From contig JBCCGG010000044.1 of assembly GCA_039029395.1 (NCBI GenBank), positions 1 through 49,410 of the forward strand: a DNA stretch of 49,410 nucleotides, in the 5' to 3' direction. The notes below the pieces were generated by a model. That model searched no databases, was not told the DNA's origin, and was given only the letters and a program-made list of their open reading frames with translations. This document shows positions 7,876-15,731 of this stretch, in pieces. This DNA comes from JBCCGG01 sp039029395 (GTDB lineage Bacteria; Pseudomonadota; Alphaproteobacteria; Kiloniellales; JAKSDN01). Within the stretch, counting starts at the first letter, position 1. Each line of letters opens with the position of its first letter. The position numbers and the translations under genes are program-made.

Positions 7876-8835
7876 TTATTCAATGACCCTGTCGCTCTCG
7901 GCTCTGGCTTCGATAGCATCCCAAATGTCGCTCTCCAAGCAGGTGCCCTCAAAGCGGTTGACCTCCTGCAAGCCGGTCGGCGAGGTCACATTGATCTCGG
8001 TCAAATAGTCGCCGATCACGTCGATGCCGACGAAGATCAAGCCGCGCTCCTCCAGGATCGGCCCGATCATCTCGCAGATCTCCTCGTCCCGGGGGTTGAG
8101 CGAGGCCTTTTCGGGACGCCCGCCCACGTGCATGTTGGAGCGTGCCTCGCCGGGTGGCGGTACCCGATTTATGACGCCAGCCGCCTTGCCATCGATTAGG
8201 ATGATGCGCTTGTCGCCGGCCCGCACCTCAGGCAGGAAACGTTGCACCATGACCGGCTCCCGGTAGAAGGTCTCGAACATCTCGAGCATAGCGACCAGGT
8301 TGTCGTCGTCCGGCGCCACGTGAAACACGCCGGCACCACCGTTGCCGAACAGGGGCTTAACGATCAGGTCCTTGTGCTCGGCACGGAAGGCCTTGATTGC
8401 CGTGCGATCGCTGGTGATCAGGGTAGGCGGCATAAGCGCCTGGAAGTGGGTTGCGAAAAGCTTTTCCGGTGCGTTGCGAACATGGAAGGGGTCGTTGACC
8501 ACCAGGGTCTTTGGGTGGACGTGCTCGAGCAGATGGGTCGCCGTGATGTAGGACATATCGAATGGCGGGTCTTGGCGCATCAGCACCACGTCAAGCGCGG
8601 CCAGGTCGAGCAGCTCGGGCTGTCCGAGAGTGGCGTGGTTGCCCATCTCGCGCCGCACCTCAAGGGGCCGGGCCCGGGCGGATACCCGGCCATCGCGAAA
8701 GCTAAGGTCGCCGGGCAGGTAGTGAAACAGGCCGTGGCCGCGCTTTTGGGCCTCGAGGGCGAGCACGAATGTGCTGTCACCAGCGATATCGATCGTCTCG
8801 ATCGGGTCCATTTGAAGGGCAACGGCAAGGCTCAT
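7876..8835 (-). CDS. gshB: Glutathione synthetase
   Basis: A 319-residue ATP-grasp ligase that joins gamma-glutamylcysteine and glycine to make glutathione in the cytosol. The N-terminus (MSLAVALQMDPIETIDIAGD), followed by STFVLALEAQ, is diagnostic, as are MRQDPPFDMSYITATHLLE, VVNDPFHVRNAPEKLF, IVKPLFGNGGAGVF and INVTSPTGLQEVNRFEG. Length matches the family (about 315). Placement downstream of rsmI, yraN and a BON-domain gene is common in alphaproteobacteria. There are 75 bases between it and the SirB1-family gene upstream, and 125 before potG. Confidence 0.96.
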   Translation of the reverse strand: MSLAVALQMDPIETIDIAGDSTFVLALEAQKRGHGLFHYLPGDLSFRDGRVSARARPLEVRREMGNHATLGQPELLDLAALDVVLMRQDPPFDMSYITATHLLEHVHPKTLVVNDPFHVRNAPEKLFATHFQALMPPTLITSDRTAIKAFRAEHKDLIVKPLFGNGGAGVFHVAPDDDNLVAMLEMFETFYREPVMVQRFLPEVRAGDKRIILIDGKAAGVINRVPPPGEARSNMHVGGRPEKASLNPRDEEICEMIGPILEERGLIFVGIDVIGDYLTEINVTSPTGLQEVNRFEGTCLESDIWDAIEARAESDRVIE

Positions 8836-8910
8836 GGCGGGCTCGGGCTCAAGATTGGGCGGCCGGCACTATAGCGGCTTTGACGGCCCGGGCGACAGGG
8901 GGATTTGCTG

Positions 8911-9765
8911 TCAATTGAGCCGGGTCTTGATCTCCTGCAGCTTTCGGGCGGCCTCGCTCAGGCTGCCTGGATCGCTGCCGAGCTCGAGGAACTGCTCGAG
9001 CGCCAGGACCGCGGCCCGCAGATTGCTGAGACTCGCCTGAACGAGGCCGATTTCGTACCACAGCTCGGCCTTGCCGGGCGCGATCATCACCATGGATTCG
9101 AGTATCTCGAGCGCGACCTCGGCTTGGCCTTGCTGAAGCAGCCTCAGCTTGATGTTGTTTTGCAGGCGAAGCAGAACCTCGCGGTTGGCGACCGGAAGGA
9201 AGTGGGCCTGGCTGAGCTCGGCCTCTGCGCCCCCAGTCGCCTTGATCAGAGCGCGAAGCTCGGCCGGTCCGCGCGCCGCGCCGTCCTTGAAGGGGTCGAG
9301 GATCAGGCGCTGCCCGCCAAGCTCCAGACGCAACAGGAAGTGGCCGGGAAAGTTCAGGCCGGCGATCGCCCAACCCTGGGATCGCGCGGTCGCAATATAG
9401 AGAATGCCGAGGGCCACCGGCAGGCCCCGGCGTCGGTCGATTACGCGCATAAGGTTGGCGTTCTGCAGGTCGTCGTAGGTGCGTTGGTCGCCGTGGTAGT
9501 CGAAGTCATCGACCAGGACCTGGCGCAAGATGGCGGCCTGTCGCTCCAAGCTGGGCGTGCCGTGGGCCTCGGTGGCCAACCCGCGCACCCCCTCCTGGAG
9601 CAGGGTGATGTGGTGAAAGTAGCGCTCCAGGGCGACCCGTGGCCGGTCGAGCGCGGCCAGGAGCAGCGCGCCCTCGGCCAGATCTATGCTCTCGTCCGGG
9701 CTGCTGCCGATCCGTCGAAGGCGCAGCTCGATCTCCTTGCGGCCGCTCGCCGTCGACCAGCTCAC
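8911..9765 (-). CDS. SirB1-family transglutaminase-like/TPR protein
   Basis: A 284-residue soluble protein of the SirB1 family. The core block NANLMRVIDRRRGLPVALGI followed by ...GWAIAGLNFPGHFLLRL is the characteristic transglutaminase-like fold signature. The C-terminal third (roughly 190-280) is a run of helical repeats (NNIKLRLLQQGQAEVALEIL, ELWYEIGLVQASLSNL) resembling TPRs. No signal peptide is seen. No enzymatic activity is established for the family; in E. coli the homologous sirB1 neighbours prmC and sirB2. Its ATG overlaps the stop of the BON-domain gene by 4 bases, so the two are coupled. Confidence 0.87.
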   Translation of the reverse strand: MSWSTASGRKEIELRLRRIGSSPDESIDLAEGALLLAALDRPRVALERYFHHITLLQEGVRGLATEAHGTPSLERQAAILRQVLVDDFDYHGDQRTYDDLQNANLMRVIDRRRGLPVALGILYIATARSQGWAIAGLNFPGHFLLRLELGGQRLILDPFKDGAARGPAELRALIKATGGAEAELSQAHFLPVANREVLLRLQNNIKLRLLQQGQAEVALEILESMVMIAPGKAELWYEIGLVQASLSNLRAAVLALEQFLELGSDPGSLSEAARKLQEIKTRLN

Positions 9766-10385
9766 GCTTCTTCTCCCTCGGGGGCCTTGACTTCAACGTA
9801 GCTCACAACGCGGCGCACGTAGGCCAGGTCCCGGGCGTGGTCGATGACCCGCTGCAGCTCGTCGCCGTCGCGCGCGATGCCCAGCAAGAACACCGTCTGA
9901 TTGACCACCTCGATCGAATAGTTGATCGAGCGAACGCCCCGGTCGACAATTAGGCGTGACTTGAGCTGGGCCTTGATCCAGGCGTCTTGGCCGTCGTCGA
10001 CCACCCGATTGTCGTCCTGTACGCGGATCTCGTTGATGACTTCGCGCACGCCCTCGGCTTGCCAGGCAAGGCGCACCGCACTAACCCGAGTCTCGGGATC
10101 CGGCACGATGCCGCTCAACAGCACGCGGCCGTCCTGGACCTGCAGCTGGACCTCGCGGTAGAGGTCCTCGCTTTCTTGAAACCAGTAGTGATTTATCGCC
10201 AGGCGGATCTGGCTGTCGCCCAGCGCACCATCGACACCACGTTCCTGTGAGGCCGCGATGCCAGCGGTCGCGCCGACCCCGATCGCCGTGCCGACCGGCG
10301 AGCAGGCGCCAAGGGTCGCACCGACGGCGAGCACGACGACCAAGGCCTGCTCCTTCCCCGAGCGTCGCCTTGTCACTACCTTCAT
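9762..10385 (-). CDS. BON-domain lipoprotein (OsmY-like)
   Basis: A 207-residue putative lipoprotein. An N-terminal positively charged segment (KVVTRRRSGKEQ) is followed by a hydrophobic run and a lipobox ending at C28 (TLGAC), so it is likely anchored to the periplasmic face of a membrane. Two BON domains follow (about 60-130 and 135-200), with the typical VRLAWQAEGVREVINEI and VFLLGIARDGDELQRVIDHA patterns. BON domains are thought to bind phospholipids or support envelope integrity. The ATG at 10385 shares one base with the yraN stop (TGATG), which decides the start over a longer reading. Confidence 0.88.
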   Translation of the reverse strand: MKVVTRRRSGKEQALVVVLAVGATLGACSPVGTAIGVGATAGIAASQERGVDGALGDSQIRLAINHYWFQESEDLYREVQLQVQDGRVLLSGIVPDPETRVSAVRLAWQAEGVREVINEIRVQDDNRVVDDGQDAWIKAQLKSRLIVDRGVRSINYSIEVVNQTVFLLGIARDGDELQRVIDHARDLAYVRRVVSYVEVKAPEGEEA

Positions 10386-10759
10386 CACCGGTCCATTCCG
10401 ACCGCCCGCCAAGCATCGACGATATGCCGGGGCCAGCGGCCCGGGGCGATCAGCACCACATCGAATCGGGTGTCAAGCTTGCCTAGCCTTGGGTTGCGCT
10501 GCAAGTAGACTTCTGCGGCACGGATAATTCTTTGCCTCTGTCGGGCGGTGATCGCGTGCCGCGCCTGATCGAGCGTCGGCCGAGCTTTGACTTCGACTAG
10601 TGCAAGCAGATCCCGGCGCTGGGCGATTAGATCGATTTCGCCGACCGGCGTCCGGTAGTCGACCTCGAGAATGCTGAAGCCTTTGCGGCGCAGGAACCAG
10701 GCGGCGGGGCGCGCGGCCGCGCGCCCCCGCAACCAGGCAAGGCGCCTGGCCTGAGTCAT
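10385..10759 (-). CDS. yraN: UPF0102 / YraN family nuclease-like protein
   Basis: A 124-residue protein with the endonuclease-like fold of the UPF0102 family. The motifs VDYRTPVGEIDLIAQRRDLL and ALVEVKARPT contain the D...E-x-K pattern of the restriction-endonuclease-like superfamily. Activity in vivo is not established. It overlaps rsmI upstream by 4 bases (ATGA) and the BON-domain gene downstream by 1 base. Position next to rsmI is conserved across proteobacteria. The N-terminal portion is Arg/Ala rich and slightly variable, as in homologues. Confidence 0.92.
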   Translation of the reverse strand: MTQARRLAWLRGRAAARPAAWFLRRKGFSILEVDYRTPVGEIDLIAQRRDLLALVEVKARPTLDQARHAITARQRQRIIRAAEVYLQRNPRLGKLDTRFDVVLIAPGRWPRHIVDAWRAVGMDR

Positions 10760-11673
10760 GGCGGATCGCCACCGATCCTCAAGGCCATTTGATAGACCTC
10801 GCGCCGCGGCCGGCCGCTCGCCGCGGCGACCATTACAACGGCGTCTCGCAAACTGGCGCTCTCGAGGGCGACGCGCAACTGATCGCTCAGCGCCTCGTCG
10901 CTCGTGACAGGTGCCTCCGGCGGGCCAACCACTACGACGATCTCGCCCTTGGGCGGGCCGCTGGCCGCGTAGTGCGTCGCCAGGGTGGACAACTGATCGC
11001 GGCGCACTTCCTCGAATCGCTTGGTCAGCTCGCGCACCACGGCGGCGGGGCGGTCGCCTAGGCGCGCTGCCATGTCGCCCAGGGCGGTCGCCAGGCGCTT
11101 GGCCGATTCAAAGAAAATCAGGCTGCCCGGCACCGCCGCCAGCTCGTCGAGCGCGTCCCGTCGGGCCGAAGACTTGTTCGGCAAGAAGCCGGCAAAGAAG
11201 AAGCGGTCGCTCGGCAGGCCGGACACGACTAAGGCGCCAAGCGCGGCCGAGGGTCCAGGCAGGGTACTGACCGGGATCTGCGCCTCGATTGCTTCCTGCA
11301 CCAGCTTGTAGCCTGGATCGGACACCAACGGCGTGCCGGCGTCGGAGACCAGCGCCACGATGGCGCCATCTTTCAGGCGTTCGATCAGCTTCGGCCGCAC
11401 CCGTGCCGCGTTGTGATCGTGATAAGCGGTCAGCGATCGTGCGATTCCGTAAGCGGAAATCAGCTTTCCGGTCACTCGGCTGTCCTCGCAGGCCACGATA
11501 TCGGCCTTTTCCAGCAGCTCATGGGCGCGTCGGGAGAGATCCGCCAGGTTGCCGATCGGGGTGGCGACCAGATAGAGCCCGGGCGCAAAGTGGATCGGTT
11601 TACTTCGCGCCTGGCTGTGGTTAGGCTCAGCGCGCTGCGAAGGATTTGCTTTTGACGAGGACTCTTTTGGCAT
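10756..11673 (-). CDS. rsmI: 16S rRNA (cytidine-1402 2'-O)-methyltransferase
   Basis: RsmI uses S-adenosylmethionine to 2'-O-methylate C1402 in the decoding centre of 16S rRNA. The 305-residue protein has the family segments GLYLVATPIGNLADLSRRA, VACEDSRVTGKL, LVSDAGTPLVSDPGYKL and TLPGPSAALGALVVSGLP, with FFFAGFLP after them. The first ~30 residues (Ser/Lys/Pro rich) are an unconserved extension. I start at the ATG at 11673; the preceding GTG at 11676 is also possible. The start region runs head to head into the LpoA-like gene, so the rsmI promoter must lie within that gene. It heads a coupled set with yraN, the BON-domain gene and the SirB1-family gene. Confidence 0.95.
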   Translation of the reverse strand: MPKESSSKANPSQRAEPNHSQARSKPIHFAPGLYLVATPIGNLADLSRRAHELLEKADIVACEDSRVTGKLISAYGIARSLTAYHDHNAARVRPKLIERLKDGAIVALVSDAGTPLVSDPGYKLVQEAIEAQIPVSTLPGPSAALGALVVSGLPSDRFFFAGFLPNKSSARRDALDELAAVPGSLIFFESAKRLATALGDMAARLGDRPAAVVRELTKRFEEVRRDQLSTLATHYAASGPPKGEIVVVVGPPEAPVTSDEALSDQLRVALESASLRDAVVMVAAASGRPRREVYQMALRIGGDPP

Positions 11674-13019
11674 CACCCGTGACTTTCATCGCACGCCGCT
11701 GCTGTTCGCCCGCGGTGCTGGCTCTGGCTGCGTTCGGCCTCTTGGCTGCCTGCCAGCAGTCCACGGTACAGAAGGAGGAGCCCCCGTCGCAACCGGCCAC
11801 ACAGCCTCAGCCGGTGGCGCCGCCGCAACCGGTTGTGTTGCCTGAGCCGGTTGGCCCGCCGCCCATACCCCCGTCACCCAACGTGGGGCTCTTGGTGCCG
11901 CTCAGCGGACCACACGCGCGGGTCGGCGAGGCCCTGCTGAACGCCGCCCAAATGGCAATGTTCGACATCGCCGGCGACGAGATGGTGCTGATCGTGCGCG
12001 ATACCGGCGGCACGCCCGAGGGCGCGAAAGCCGCCCTCGACTCGGCCTTCGAGGCCGGCGCCAGCCTAATCCTCGGGCCGCTCTTCGCGACCTCGGCCCG
12101 AGCAATCGCCGAGGACGCGCTGGCCCGTCAGGTCAACCTGATCACCTTTTCCAACGACGTCACGGTGGCCCAGCCTGGGGTCTTCGTCATGGGCGTGCCG
12201 CCACGCACCCAGGTCGAGCGGGTCGTCAGCTTCGCCAGTAGCCAGGGCTACCAACGCATCGCCGTGATGGCGCCGGAGAGCGCCTATGGAAACGCCGTGG
12301 TCGAAGCCCTGCAGGACGCGGTCTACGTCAATGGCGCCGAGCTGGCCCGGGTCGCGTTTTTCGATCCCAGCGCGCCGGACTCCTCGGCCGAGGCGCGTCA
12401 GCTGGCAGACTACGACAGTCGGCGCCGGGACCTCGAGCGCCGCCGCAAGGAGCTCGAGGGCCTGGAGGACGAGGCTTCGAAACTGGCGCTTAAGCGCCTG
12501 GAGACGCTCGACACCCTAGGCAGCCCGCCGTTCGACGCGGTGCTCCTGCCCATGGGCGGGCGCAACCTCATGACCATCGCGCCGCTTCTGGCGTTCTACG
12601 ACGTGGATCCCGGCGAAGTGCGTTATCTGGGCACAGCTCTATGGGACGCGCCGAATCTGGGGGCCGAGCCGACGCTGCAAGGCGGCTGGTTTGCAGCCCC
12701 GCCGCCCGATCAATGGAATCGCTTCAAAGCGCGCTATAAGGCGCTCTACAACAGCGATCCGCCGCGCATCGCCACCTTGGGCTATGACGCCACGGCCTTG
12801 GCGGCGGTATTGTCGCGGACCGCGGCAAGCGTGGGGCAGCTGCCCGATTTTACGGTCGGTGCGATCGCTCAAAACAGCGGTTTCGCGGGGACCGACGGCA
12901 TTTTCCGCTTTTCGGCCGACGGCTTCATCGAACGGGGCTTGGCTGTGGTCCAGGTCGAGCGCGACGGGTTGGTCGAGATCGAACCGGCACCAACGACTTT
13001 CGAAAACTTGACGAACTAG
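11667..13019 (+). CDS. LpoA-like penicillin-binding protein activator lipoprotein
   Basis: A roughly 450-residue lipoprotein. The lipobox LLAAC puts the lipidated cysteine at about residue 29, followed by a long Pro/Gln linker (about 35-75) and a type I periplasmic-binding-protein fold (VGLLVPLSGPHARVGEALLN onward; ILGPLFATSARAIAEDAL). This is the arrangement of LpoA-like activators of PBP1-type peptidoglycan synthases. I favour the TTG at 11667 because GAGGA lies 5 bases upstream; the GTG at 11679 would give an equally good signal peptide. The reading overlaps the divergent rsmI start by 7 bases. An acidic/basic coiled-coil-like stretch (SRRRDLERRRKELEGLEDEA) interrupts the fold near residues 252-271. 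Its stop overlaps the hemW stop in a shared CTAG. Confidence 0.87.
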   Translation: MASPVTFIARRCCSPAVLALAAFGLLAACQQSTVQKEEPPSQPATQPQPVAPPQPVVLPEPVGPPPIPPSPNVGLLVPLSGPHARVGEALLNAAQMAMFDIAGDEMVLIVRDTGGTPEGAKAALDSAFEAGASLILGPLFATSARAIAEDALARQVNLITFSNDVTVAQPGVFVMGVPPRTQVERVVSFASSQGYQRIAVMAPESAYGNAVVEALQDAVYVNGAELARVAFFDPSAPDSSAEARQLADYDSRRRDLERRRKELEGLEDEASKLALKRLETLDTLGSPPFDAVLLPMGGRNLMTIAPLLAFYDVDPGEVRYLGTALWDAPNLGAEPTLQGGWFAAPPPDQWNRFKARYKALYNSDPPRIATLGYDATALAAVLSRTAASVGQLPDFTVGAIAQNSGFAGTDGIFRFSADGFIERGLAVVQVERDGLVEIEPAPTTFENLTN

Positions 13020-14185
13020 GCCAAAAGATACGCGAGCACCGCGTTGAGGCGCTGCCGACCCTCGACCGTCGTCTTGAGGGCTCTGTTGTCGAGCGCCAAG
13101 AGACCCCGCTCGCGCAGAGTATTTAGCCGCTTGGACTCAAACAGATCCTCCGGCCCTGCGCCCGCTTCTCGCCGGAACGCGGCCAGGGAGATGCCCTCGG
13201 ACAAACGCAGTCCCATCATGGTGAGCTCGGCCAAGCGCTCCTCTGGTGAAAGCTGTTTGCGCTGCCGGGTCGCGTGTCCACTGCATTCGACCCGCTCGAG
13301 CCAGGCCTCGGGCGCCCGGTGCTGGCGGGTCGCGACCTTAGTGCCCTCAAGAGTCAGGCGGCCATGGGCGCCGGGCCCTACGCCGACATAATCGCCACCC
13401 CGCCAATAGAGCAAATTGTGTCGGCTGGCCTCGCCCGGCGCAGCATGGTTGGAGATCTCATATGCCGGCAGTCCGGTGTCGGCCATGATCTCTTGAGTCA
13501 GCTCATAGAGCCCGGCCGCTTGGTCTTCATTCGGAGTTTGCAGCTCGCCGCGACGCCAAGCGCCATGGAACGCCGTGCCCGGCTCGATGGTCAACTGATA
13601 GAGCGACAGATGGCGGGCGCCTTCCTTCAAGCCCCGTTTGAGCTCCGCGCGCCAGGCGGCCGGGCTCTGATTTGGCCGCGCGTAAATGAGGTCGAATGAC
13701 CAGCGATCGAATAGGCCGCGCACCAGGTCGATCGCTAAGAGCGCTTCTGCCGCGCTGTGCTGGCGGCCCAGGAACGCGAGGACGTCGTCGTCTAGCGCCT
13801 GAACGCCGAGCGAAAGACGATTGATGCCCGCCGCTCGCAGCTCGCCGAAGCGACCGGCCTCGACCGAGGTCGGGTTGGCCTCCAAGGTGATCTCGGCGTT
13901 CGGCGCGAGGCGCCAAAGGTTGGCGATCGCCTCGAGGCAGGCGGCCGCGGTCTCGGGTGCCATAAGAGAAGGCGTGCCGCCGCCGAAGAACACGCTGGTA
14001 ACCTGGCGCCCGCCGGTTTCGGCGGCGAAGTGAGTCAGCTCCCGGACCAATGCCCCTTGCCAGCGCGTCTGGTCGATGCTCGCCCTGACATGGCTGTTGA
14101 AGTCGCAGTAAGGGCATTTGGCTAGGCAAAAGGGCCAATGTATGTAGACGCCGAAGCCAGGTCCGGCGTCCGCCCGGTCGGCCAT
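13016..14185 (-). CDS. hemW: HemW, heme chaperone-like radical SAM protein
   Basis: A 389-residue radical SAM protein related to HemN but of the HemW type. The cluster motif is CLAKCPYCDF shortly after the FGVYIHWPF block, and FFGGGTPSLM, ANPTSVEAGRFGEL and NRLSLGVQALDDDVL follow. HemW binds heme and is thought to deliver it to respiratory proteins; older annotation as coproporphyrinogen oxidase is probably wrong for this subgroup. The ATG at 14185 has a weak AGAAG upstream and clears the rdgB stop by 14 bases; an ATG at 14212 would overlap rdgB by 13. Part of a minus-strand run rph-rdgB-hemW. Confidence 0.93.
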   Translation of the reverse strand: MADRADAGPGFGVYIHWPFCLAKCPYCDFNSHVRASIDQTRWQGALVRELTHFAAETGGRQVTSVFFGGGTPSLMAPETAAACLEAIANLWRLAPNAEITLEANPTSVEAGRFGELRAAGINRLSLGVQALDDDVLAFLGRQHSAAEALLAIDLVRGLFDRWSFDLIYARPNQSPAAWRAELKRGLKEGARHLSLYQLTIEPGTAFHGAWRRGELQTPNEDQAAGLYELTQEIMADTGLPAYEISNHAAPGEASRHNLLYWRGGDYVGVGPGAHGRLTLEGTKVATRQHRAPEAWLERVECSGHATRQRKQLSPEERLAELTMMGLRLSEGISLAAFRREAGAGPEDLFESKRLNTLRERGLLALDNRALKTTVEGRQRLNAVLAYLLA

Positions 14186-14199
14186 CGCGGTCTTCTCAG

Positions 14200-14790
14200 C
14201 TAGCTGAGCCATTGGACCAGCAGCGCAAAGGCCCGGGCCCGGTGACTGATCGCGTGCTTGGCCTCCGGCGCCATCTCACCGAAAGTCTCGTCGCAGCCTT
14301 CGGGCAGAAAGATCGGATCATAGCCAAAGCCCTTGTCGCCCCGTGCCGGAAAGATCAACCGGCCGTCAACCCGGCCCTCAAAGACCTGCTGCTCGCCATC
14401 GGGCCAGGCCAAGCAGAGTGCGCTGACGAAGTGCGCCGAGCGGTCTTTGGCCTCGCCGAGCTCCCGCTCGACCCGGGCCATCGCGAGCGCGAAATCCTTC
14501 GTGGGGCCGGCCCAGCGCGCCGAGTAGATGCCCGGCTGGCCGCCGAGCGCGCTAACGACCAGGCCAGAATCGTCGGCCAGGGCCGGTAGGGCGGCCCCGT
14601 TGGCCGCCGCTTGGGCTTTGAGGATCGCGTTCTCGGCAAAGGTGGTGCCGGTCTCTTCGGGCTCGGGCAAGCCGAGTGCATCGGCCGACACGGCTTCGAT
14701 CGAGAAGGGTGCCAGCAAGTCGGCGATCTCCCGCACCTTGCCTTCGTTGTGACTGGCGATCACCAGCCGCTCATTCCCGAGTCGGTGCAT
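14200..14790 (-). CDS. rdgB: XTP/dITP pyrophosphatase
   Basis: A 196-residue Ham1-family house-cleaning enzyme that hydrolyses XTP, dITP and ITP to the monophosphates, keeping deaminated purines out of nucleic acid. Conserved blocks are VIASHNEGKVREI, GTTFAENAILKA, LADDSGLVV, GIYSARWAGP, GDKGFGYDPIFLPEG and the C-terminal SHRARAF. Length matches the family. Its start is 18 bases downstream of the rph stop, an association with rph that is common in alphaproteobacteria. Confidence 0.96.
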   Translation of the reverse strand: MHRLGNERLVIASHNEGKVREIADLLAPFSIEAVSADALGLPEPEETGTTFAENAILKAQAAANGAALPALADDSGLVVSALGGQPGIYSARWAGPTKDFALAMARVERELGEAKDRSAHFVSALCLAWPDGEQQVFEGRVDGRLIFPARGDKGFGYDPIFLPEGCDETFGEMAPEAKHAISHRARAFALLVQWLS

Positions 14791-14808
14791 TTCCGCTCCG
14801 CACGCGCT

Positions 14809-15531
14809 TTAGGCGGCAATACCGAGCGCTAGGCGCTGGGCTGCCGCAAGCTCGGCGATGCCCTTTTCCGCCAGGTCGAGCAGGGCGTCCAGCTGGGCAC
14901 GACTGAAGGGCTCGGTTTCCGCGGTGCTTTGCACCTCAATGATCGTGCCGCTGGCGGTCAGCACGAAATTTGCGTCGGCCTGGGCCGCCGAATCCTCCTC
15001 ATAATCCAGGTCGAGCACTGCTTGGCCGCCATGAAGACCGCAGGAGACGGCCGCCACTTGATCGGTCAGAGGCAGACTCTTTAGCACACCGATTTCCACC
15101 AAATGGCGGAACGCCAAGTGCATGGCGACGTAGGCGCCGGTGATGCTGGCCGTACGCGTACCGCCGTCCGCTTGTACCACGTCGCAATCAAGGCGGACGG
15201 TGCGCTCGCCAAAGCCGGCCATGTCGGTAACCGCGCGCAGGGAGCGGCCAATCAAGCGCTGAATCTCCTGTGTGCGGCCGCTTTGCTTGCCCCGCGCCGC
15301 CTCTCGGTCGCCGCGGGTCGTGGTGGCGCGCGGCAACATGCCGTACTCCGCGGTCACCCAGCCGCGCCCGCTGTTGCGAAGGAAGGGTGGCACGCGATCC
15401 TCGATCGAAGCGGTGCAAATTACATGGGTATCGCCGCAGCGGATCAGGCAGGAGCCCTCGGCGTGCTTGTTGATGTCAATCTCAAGCGCCAGAACCCGAA
15501 GCTGATCGGGCGCGCGGCCGGACGGACGCAT
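14809..15531 (-). CDS. rph: Ribonuclease PH
   Basis: A 240-residue phosphorolytic 3' exonuclease that trims tRNA precursors and helps degrade structured RNA; it acts as a hexamer. Landmarks: MRPSGRAPDQLR start, HAEGSCLIRCGDTHVICTAS, FLRNSGRGWVTAEYGMLPRA, RTQEIQRLIGRSLRAV, RLDCDVVQADGGTRTASITG and SCGLHGGQAVLDLDYEEDS. The frame is open upstream to 15897, but the ATG at 15531 gives the canonical start and has GGGAG eight bases before it. It is divergent from hrcA, sharing a 200-base spacer. Confidence 0.96.
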   Translation of the reverse strand: MRPSGRAPDQLRVLALEIDINKHAEGSCLIRCGDTHVICTASIEDRVPPFLRNSGRGWVTAEYGMLPRATTTRGDREAARGKQSGRTQEIQRLIGRSLRAVTDMAGFGERTVRLDCDVVQADGGTRTASITGAYVAMHLAFRHLVEIGVLKSLPLTDQVAAVSCGLHGGQAVLDLDYEEDSAAQADANFVLTASGTIIEVQSTAETEPFSRAQLDALLDLAEKGIAELAAAQRLALGIAA

Positions 15532-15657
15532 GGAAGACTCCCTTCGCACAGAGGATTTGATTGCCCACCCGGGCGGTCGCGGAATGGGCGGCCACGCTAG
15601 CGCAGTCGGACGCTTAGGTCCACCGAAAGGCCACCCGATTCGCCACTGGGCCACACG

Positions 15658-15686
15658 TTGACGCCCAAGGGGCGCCTCACTACATT
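15658..15686 (+). promoter_or_regulatory. Candidate sigma-70-type promoter for hrcA-grpE
   Basis: TTGACG (15658-15663) and TACATT (15681-15686) are separated by exactly 17 bases. Transcription would start near 15693, about 39 bases before the hrcA ATG. Five of six -35 bases match the consensus and four of six -10 bases do. The pair is the best in the 200-base rph/hrcA spacer; no heat-shock-type (CTTG ... CYTATNT) element or CIRCE repeat was seen here. Confidence 0.55.
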
Positions 15687-15731
15687 GCGAGTGATTTCCA
15701 AGCACGCCTAAGCCGACCAAATAGGGCGAAT

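Noticed and set aside
15532..15731. CIRCE element upstream of hrcA
   Set aside because: No TTAGCACTC/GAGTGCTAA dyad is present in this spacer or before dnaK.
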